Below the pieces are notes generated by a model. That model saw nothing but the letters and a program-made list of their open reading frames with translations. It was not told where the DNA came from and searched no databases. Both the position numbers and the translations under genes were made by a program. Below, piece after piece: positions 6,644 through 10,197 of a DNA stretch of 10,197 nucleotides. Every line of letters starts with the position of its first letter. Within the stretch, counting starts at the first letter, position 1. Source of the DNA: CAYWXK01 sp964462515 (GTDB lineage Bacteria; Planctomycetota; Phycisphaerae; Sedimentisphaerales; Anaerobacaceae); the NCBI GenBank assembly GCA_964462515.1, contig CAYWXK010000082.1, positions 1-10,197 on the forward strand, written 5' to 3'.

Positions 6644-8566
6644 TTATACTTTTAGCATTTTCTTTGTCGCCTCAACTATTTTATCGGCATTTATGCCTGC
6701 CTCAATGAGTTGAGCGGCACGAGAATTATGTCCTATAACTTTTTGTGGCGCACCAAGCAAACAGATGGCATCAAGGGCCTTAGGCAAGGTGCCTTCGGCA
6801 GGCCTGTTTTCGGCCAGTTTACCTGCTGCCAATTCGAGGACAGCCGAGCCGAACCCACAGGCGGTTGTGTGGTCTTCTACTGTTACGATACTTTTACCCT
6901 GCTGGAGCAAAGAGATAATGCTCTCATCGACAGGTGCAGCAAACCTGGCATTTATCACGTCAACCGGTATATTTTCTTTAGCAAGCATTTCAGCCGCCTT
7001 GAGCACCTCTGTAAGAATGCTGCCATAACTGACAATAGCGACTGTTGAATTTCTAGCCTTTTTGACAAGGATGCTTTTGCCCAGCTCGAATGGCCTTGCA
7101 CAGGCAGCTCGGACAAACCTTTGCAATGGGACAAAGTCTTTGGGATACCTTATAACGACGGGCCTATCGGAAGCGAGTGCAAATTCCAGAGCTAACTTGA
7201 CTTCAACTTCGTTAGCAGGCGCTGTCAGGACCATATTTGGCATTACCCGCAAGAAGCCGATGTCCATCAGGCCGTGATGTGTTGGCCCATCCAAGCCGAC
7301 AACGCCGGCTCTATCGACGCAGAATACAACCGGCAGATTCTGAAGCGCCACCTCCTGAAATATCTGGTCGAAACTACGTTGTAAAAATGTCGAATAAATA
7401 CACACAAAAGGCTTTAGGCCACTTTTGGCAAGACCCGCTGCAATATCGATAGCGGCACTTTCGGCGATGCCGACATCGTAGAACCTGTCGGCGAACTTTT
7501 TGCGAAACTCAACAAGGCCCGTCCCATCGCACATCGCGGAGGTTATTGCAATAATTCTTTTGTCCTTTTCGGCCAACTCGGTCAGGTGTTCGCCCAAACA
7601 ATCGGTAAAGCTGCGTCTGTCCGTCTGCGCCGCCGACTCGATGGTATCGCCGTTTATCTTGAATGGGCCGGTTGAATGAAACTTGCTCGGGTGAGAATTG
7701 GCCGGACGAAAACCCCGGCCTTTTATTGTATAAACGTGCAAAATCGCCGGGTGATTCAGTCCCGCAAGGGCCTTGAACAATTGTATCAGCGAGCCAATAT
7801 CGTGTCCATCAACAGGACCAAAGTATGGGATGTTGAGGCTCTCAAACATCTGACTGGCCGGCAGCGCCATTCGGATACTTTTCTTAATCCTTTCAATCGC
7901 CTCATCGACGCTCTTGCCGATGACCGGCATATGTTCGAGGATATTGCGGGTGGTCCTGCGAAGGTCATCGTATGTCTGACTCAAGCGAATCTTGGAGAAG
8001 TATTTTGCAACCGCACCTTGCGTCGGGTCTATTGCCATTGAGTTGTCATTCAGCACAATCAGTAATTGCCTCTTGACCAGGCCGAGATTATTGAGCGCCT
8101 CGAATGAGGCGCCATTAACGATACTGGCGTCGCCGACCACCGCCACAATTTTATCTTTTTTATTCTGGTGAAGCTGTCCCAGCGCCATTCCGATTGCAGT
8201 AGCGATTGCGGTACCGGCGTGGCCGACTACGAACTGGTCATAGACGCTTTCAGCAGGGTTTGGAAAACCGCTTATGCCGTCCGGCTGGCGAAGATGCGCA
8301 AATTTATCTTTTCTGCCCGTAATGATTTTGTGGGCGTAGCATTGATGGCCGACATCCCACAGCAGTTTATCCTGTGCAAAATCGAAGACGTAATGCAGCG
8401 CAAGCGTCAGCTCCACCACGCCGAGATTGCTTGCAAGATGTCCGCCTGTCCTGCTTACCGAATCGAGGATAAACTGGTGGATTTCGTCAGCCAGCGTCTT
8501 CAACTGCGGCACGGAGAGCCTTTTGATGTCGGCTGGGCCATTAACCTGGTCTAATAAATTACTCAT
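6644..8566 (-). CDS. dxs: 1-deoxy-D-xylulose-5-phosphate synthase
   Basis: Thiamine-diphosphate enzyme that condenses pyruvate and glyceraldehyde 3-phosphate to DXP, the entry step of the MEP isoprenoid pathway, which also feeds thiamine and pyridoxal synthesis. At 640 residues it is the standard length. Visible signatures: TGGHLASNLGVVELT (40-54, catalytic-region His43), WDVGHQCYAHKIITGR (70-85), the ThDP/Mg site GDASIVNG...NDNSM (145-177, GDA where GDG is common), GPVDGHD (250-256), DVGIAESAA with catalytic-type E369, STFLQRSFDQ (392-401), and DRAGVVGLDGPTHHG (418-432, with His430). C-terminal domain near TVEDHTTACGFGSAV. The usual EQHA after the catalytic Glu is ESAA here. The ATG start lacks a clear Shine-Dalgarno sequence (ATATAAG precedes it). 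First gene of the leftward group, followed closely by nadK. Confidence 0.96.
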   Translation of the reverse strand: MSNLLDQVNGPADIKRLSVPQLKTLADEIHQFILDSVSRTGGHLASNLGVVELTLALHYVFDFAQDKLLWDVGHQCYAHKIITGRKDKFAHLRQPDGISGFPNPAESVYDQFVVGHAGTAIATAIGMALGQLHQNKKDKIVAVVGDASIVNGASFEALNNLGLVKRQLLIVLNDNSMAIDPTQGAVAKYFSKIRLSQTYDDLRRTTRNILEHMPVIGKSVDEAIERIKKSIRMALPASQMFESLNIPYFGPVDGHDIGSLIQLFKALAGLNHPAILHVYTIKGRGFRPANSHPSKFHSTGPFKINGDTIESAAQTDRRSFTDCLGEHLTELAEKDKRIIAITSAMCDGTGLVEFRKKFADRFYDVGIAESAAIDIAAGLAKSGLKPFVCIYSTFLQRSFDQIFQEVALQNLPVVFCVDRAGVVGLDGPTHHGLMDIGFLRVMPNMVLTAPANEVEVKLALEFALASDRPVVIRYPKDFVPLQRFVRAACARPFELGKSILVKKARNSTVAIVSYGSILTEVLKAAEMLAKENIPVDVINARFAAPVDESIISLLQQGKSIVTVEDHTTACGFGSAVLELAAGKLAENRPAEGTLPKALDAICLLGAPQKVIGHNSRAAQLIEAGINADKIVEATKKMLKV

Positions 8567-8623
8567 CTTATATGTTCAGCACAAATATTAGATACGATAC
8601 GCAATCAAGGAAGTTCTGATAGT

Positions 8624-8652
8624 ATAATATCTTATCGGGAAAAACCATTAAA
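8624..8652 (-). promoter_or_regulatory. Possible dxs promoter
   Basis: On the minus strand TTTAAT (8652-8647), a 17-base spacer and TATTAT (8629-8624, five of six consensus bases). The -35 is weak. It would give a leader of about 50 bases before the dxs ATG. Confidence 0.35.
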
Positions 8653-8738
8653 AACCCTTAACAACACGCATCAGACAGCACAACTGCCTAAAACTCAAAA
8701 AAATTCAATAAAAAACGGGCAAACAACCCAAATTCTTC

Positions 8739-8768
8739 TTGAATAATTATGCCCAGTTAGTCTAAAAT
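8739..8768 (+). promoter_or_regulatory. Possible promoter of the PEP-CTERM gene
   Basis: TTGAAT (8739-8744), an 18-base spacer and TAAAAT (8763-8768, five of six). It would start a transcript near 8775 with a leader of about 170 bases containing the three hairpins listed next. Confidence 0.4.
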
Positions 8769-8779
8769 ATACTTATCAT

Positions 8780-8807
8780 TTATCCGCCGGCAGTTTTCGG
8801 TGGATAA
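8780..8807 (+). other. Strong hairpin in the PEP-CTERM gene leader
   Basis: TTATCCGCCG (8780-8789) pairs with CGGTGGATAA (8798-8807), ten base pairs including one G-T, with loop GCAGTTTT. It begins a few bases after the expected transcription start and is followed by GATGCGGAGATACGGAGG. It has no U tract, and I do not recognise a known riboswitch, including cyclic-di-GMP types. It may be a structured leader or another dispersed palindrome. Confidence 0.45.
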
Positions 8808-8861
8808 GATGCGGAGATACGGAGGTTTCCCAAACGTAATATATTTGATAAACAGTGCTTG

Positions 8862-8882
8862 CCCGCCACTTTGTATGGCGGG
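8862..8882. repeat. CCCGCCA hairpin upstream of the PEP-CTERM gene
   Basis: CCCGCCA (8862-8868) and TGGCGGG (8876-8882) form a 7-base-pair stem with a 7-base loop. It shares the 13-base direct repeat GTGCTTGCCCGCC (8855-8867 and 8890-8902) with the next hairpin, so the two may be copies of one small dispersed element. Confidence 0.55.
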
Positions 8883-8893
8883 TTAATCCGTGC

Positions 8894-8914
8894 TTGCCCG
8901 CCGCAGGCGGGTAA
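8894..8914. repeat. Second CCCGCC hairpin upstream of the PEP-CTERM gene
   Basis: TTGCCCGCC (8894-8902), loop GCA and GGCGGGTAA (8906-8914) make a 9-base-pair stem with one G-T pair. It ends 17 bases before the ribosome binding site. Its arms could also pair with those of the first hairpin, giving alternative folds in the leader RNA. Confidence 0.55.
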
Positions 8915-8931
8915 ACCAGTGTCTAAAAACA

Positions 8932-8937
8932 GAGGAG
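8932..8937 (+). promoter_or_regulatory. Ribosome binding site of the PEP-CTERM gene
   Basis: GAGGAG 6 bases before ATG at 8944. It decides the start against an upstream in-frame GTG at 8890, which lies in a hairpin and would put a basic, non-signal stretch ahead of the signal peptide. Confidence 0.75.
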
Positions 8938-8943
8938 ATAGTG

Positions 8944-9456
8944 ATGAAAAGGCAAATCTTTTTAGGGGTAGTGTTCGGGTTTTTCTTTACCGCAAGCGGT
9001 CTTGGTGCGGAAACACAAATTGTATATAAGACCAGTGACCTCGGTTCGGGCCGATGGCAATACACCTACGATGTAACCAATATCAGCTTGACCGAGACAA
9101 TCGAGGAGTTTACTATCTGGTTTGATTTTGGGCTTTACGAGAACCTTGCGATTGAAACGCCCGACCCGCCGGCCAGCAACTGGAACGAGATTGTCCTGCA
9201 GCCGGAGATGGTCTTGCAGGATGATGGTGCTTATGATGCGAAGGCGTTAGGCTTAGGCATTGGTATTGGCCACATAGTTACCGGTTTCTCAGCGAGTTTC
9301 AATTGGCTTGGTGACGGTGTTATGCCGGGTTCACAGTTCTATGAGATAATCAACCCGACAACTTACGAGACGATTGATTCCGGCTGGACAATCCCGGAAC
9401 CGGCAACGCTGTTATTGCTTGCCTTAGGCGGACTGGCTTTGAGAAGGAAAAATTAG
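8944..9456 (+). CDS. Small PEP-CTERM sorting-domain secreted protein
   Basis: 170-residue predicted exported protein. Residues 1-22 are a signal peptide (MKRQIFLGVVFGFFFTASGLGA). The mature part starts ETQIVYKTSDLGSGRWQYTYDV and looks like a small beta-rich domain (WQYTYDVTNISLTETIEEFTIWFDFG), a type common in PEP-CTERM proteins. The C-terminus is a canonical PEP-CTERM signal: PEPATLLLLALGG (151-163), a hydrophobic helix ended by LRRKN. In systems with exosortase/EpsH this signal is cleaved and the protein is delivered to the surface or exopolysaccharide. No exosortase is in this window. It has no cysteine, so no disulfides in the mature domain. Function of the mature domain is unknown. Preceded by a long, hairpin-rich leader. 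Confidence 0.9.
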   Translation: MKRQIFLGVVFGFFFTASGLGAETQIVYKTSDLGSGRWQYTYDVTNISLTETIEEFTIWFDFGLYENLAIETPDPPASNWNEIVLQPEMVLQDDGAYDAKALGLGIGIGHIVTGFSASFNWLGDGVMPGSQFYEIINPTTYETIDSGWTIPEPATLLLLALGGLALRRKN

Positions 9457-9511
9457 CCACGAATGAACACAAAAAAAGAATTAGAGTAAATTCGTGAAAA
9501 TTCGTGGTTAA
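9453..9511. repeat. CCACGAAT inverted repeat overlapping the PEP-CTERM stop codon
   Basis: TTAGCCACGAAT (9453-9464) pairs with ATTCGTGGTTAA (9500-9511), 12 pairs with one wobble around a 35-base loop. The loop holds a second ATTCGTG (9490-9496). The TAG stop (9454-9456) lies within the left arm. It could act as a weak terminator or mRNA-stabilising hairpin, but no U tract follows. The composition resembles widely dispersed ATTCGTGG-type intergenic repeats. Confidence 0.5.
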
Positions 9512-9529
9512 ATAAAAAGGGGAAAGAAG

Positions 9530-10197
9530 ATGAGAATATATCTGAAAATCTGGCTGGTAATGTCGGTAGTTCTATTTGGGCTGGGGCTTCAAACCCAGGC
9601 CGGGTCGATTGTTGGATGGGGAAACAACAAATCTGGCCAGTGCAATATCCCTTCGCCCAATAGCGGCTTTATCGCCATCGTTGCCGGCTATTATCATTCG
9701 CTTGGGTTAAAGCAGGATGGCTCCATCGTCGCCTGGGGAGACAACTACTTCGGCAAGTGCAATATCCCTTCGCCCAATAGCGGCTTTATCGCAATTGCTG
9801 CTGGGTGGTCCCATTCGCTCGGGTTAAAGCAAGATGGCTCCATCGTCGCCTGGGGAGACAACTACTTCGGCCAGTGCAATATCCCTTTGCCCAATATCGG
9901 ATTTATCGACATCGCTGCTGGAGCGGACCATTCGCTCGGGTTAAAGCAGGATGGCTCCATCATCGCTTGGGGAGTCAACGGCTTTGGCCAGTGCAATATC
10001 CCTTCGCCCAATAGCGGCTTTATCGCTATCGCTGCTGGCTACGGGCATTCGCTCGGATTAAAGCAGGATGGCTCCATCGTCGCCTGGGGATGGAATGGCT
10101 TTGGCCAGTGCAATATCCCTTCGCCCAATAGCGGCTTTATCGCTATCGCTGCTGGCTACGGGCATTCGCTCGGGTTAAAGCAAGATGGCTCCATCGT
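9530..10197 (+). CDS. RCC1-like repeat secreted protein, 3' end beyond the window
   Basis: An open frame from ATG 9530 to the window edge, 222 codons without a stop. GGGG (9519-9522) lies 7 bases before the start. Residues 1-24 are a signal peptide (MRIYLKIWLVMSVVLFGLGL then QTQA). The rest is a 39-residue repeat with the cores GQCNIPSPNSGFIAIAAG and HSLGLKQDGSIVAWG, recognisable as RCC1-type (regulator of chromosome condensation/alpha-tubulin suppressor-like) blades, here in the short bacterial form. At least four complete units and one partial unit are present, so a beta-propeller or longer solenoid is expected. Signal peptide and family suggest an extracellular binding or structural protein; the partner is unknown. 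It may be co-transcribed with the PEP-CTERM gene 73 bases upstream, as no promoter is evident between them. Any C-terminal sorting domain would lie outside the window. Confidence 0.88.
   Translation, partial: MRIYLKIWLVMSVVLFGLGLQTQAGSIVGWGNNKSGQCNIPSPNSGFIAIVAGYYHSLGLKQDGSIVAWGDNYFGKCNIPSPNSGFIAIAAGWSHSLGLKQDGSIVAWGDNYFGQCNIPLPNIGFIDIAAGADHSLGLKQDGSIIAWGVNGFGQCNIPSPNSGFIAIAAGYGHSLGLKQDGSIVAWGWNGFGQCNIPSPNSGFIAIAAGYGHSLGLKQDGSI
9635..10197 (+). repeat. 117-base tandem repeat array encoding the RCC1-like units
   Basis: Units start at 9635, 9752, 9869, 9986 and 10103; the last is cut by the window edge. Blocks such as CAATATCCCTTCGCCCAATA and GGTTAAAGCAGGATGGCTCC recur almost unchanged. Variation is concentrated around TGGGGA-GACAACTACTTC versus TGGAATGGCTTT and at the third codon block. 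The near-identity at DNA level indicates recent duplication or gene conversion rather than ancient divergence of blades. Confidence 0.9.

Noticed and set aside
8780..8850. Cyclic-di-GMP (GEMM) riboswitch
   Set aside because: The hairpin and following purines do not contain the conserved GEMM core or receptor segments that I know; only an unassigned structured leader can be claimed.
8876..8893. Sigma54 promoter (TGGC...TGC)
   Set aside because: The distance between the GG and GC elements is three bases too long, and the sequence is explained by the twin hairpins.
8890..8943. Upstream GTG start at 8890 extending the PEP-CTERM protein by 18 residues
   Set aside because: It adds a basic stretch (RRRR) before a perfect signal peptide, lies in a hairpin and has no ribosome binding site, whereas ATG 8944 has GAGGAG at 6 bases.
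9635..10197. CRISPR-like regular repeats
   Set aside because: The 117-base periodicity is entirely coding (39-residue RCC1-like units) with no unique spacers.

Overview
The window looks like a chromosomal segment from an uncultured or anaerobic planctomycete, probably of the Phycisphaerae/Sedimentisphaerales type. This is inferred from the mix of gene families: a GLUG-repeat secreted protein ending in a single dockerin-like segment (ending ASHWLEER), a PEP-CTERM protein, an RCC1-like repeat protein, and housekeeping genes dxs, nadK and dinG on one strand. No rRNA or other marker fixes the taxonomy.

Layout. Five genes read leftward on the minus strand, in transcription order: dxs (8566-6644, first committed step of the MEP isoprenoid pathway), nadK (6618-5683, NADP+ synthesis), a membrane-anchored coiled-coil/TPR protein of unknown function (5555-3762), a DinG/XPD-type iron-sulfur helicase (3654-1576), and the GLUG-repeat protein (1502-70), which has its own good promoter. 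The GLUG gene is frameshifted at about 457-470, so its dockerin-like end is out of frame. Two genes read rightward on the plus strand: a small PEP-CTERM protein (8944-9456) and an RCC1-like repeat protein (from 9530, running off the right edge). The 377-base gap 8567-8943 separates the two divergent groups. It holds candidate promoters in both directions and several hairpins; its A-rich stretch 8653-8738 shows nothing I recognise.

dxs and nadK are 25 bases apart and are probably co-transcribed: DXS makes the precursor of an NADPH-consuming pathway and NadK supplies NADP(H). The GLUG, PEP-CTERM and RCC1-like products all have signal peptides and form the exported set.

The most striking feature is the number of small palindromic elements. 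(1) A 59-base element with perfect 14-base inverted ends sits inside dinG, flanked by a direct repeat, and adds exactly 21 codons in frame. (2) Two same-orientation copies of an AT-rich repeat bracket the TPR gene, and one copy is interrupted by a 38-base hairpin flanked by a possible AT duplication. (3) A CCCCGAC-TT-GTCGGGG palindrome lies inside the TPR coding sequence and a relative sits at the 5' end of nadK. (4) Twin CCCGCC/GGCGGG hairpins precede the PEP-CTERM gene. (5) A CCACGAAT inverted repeat overlaps its stop codon. I read these as several families of miniature dispersed repeats, at least one of which appears able to enter coding sequence without breaking the frame.
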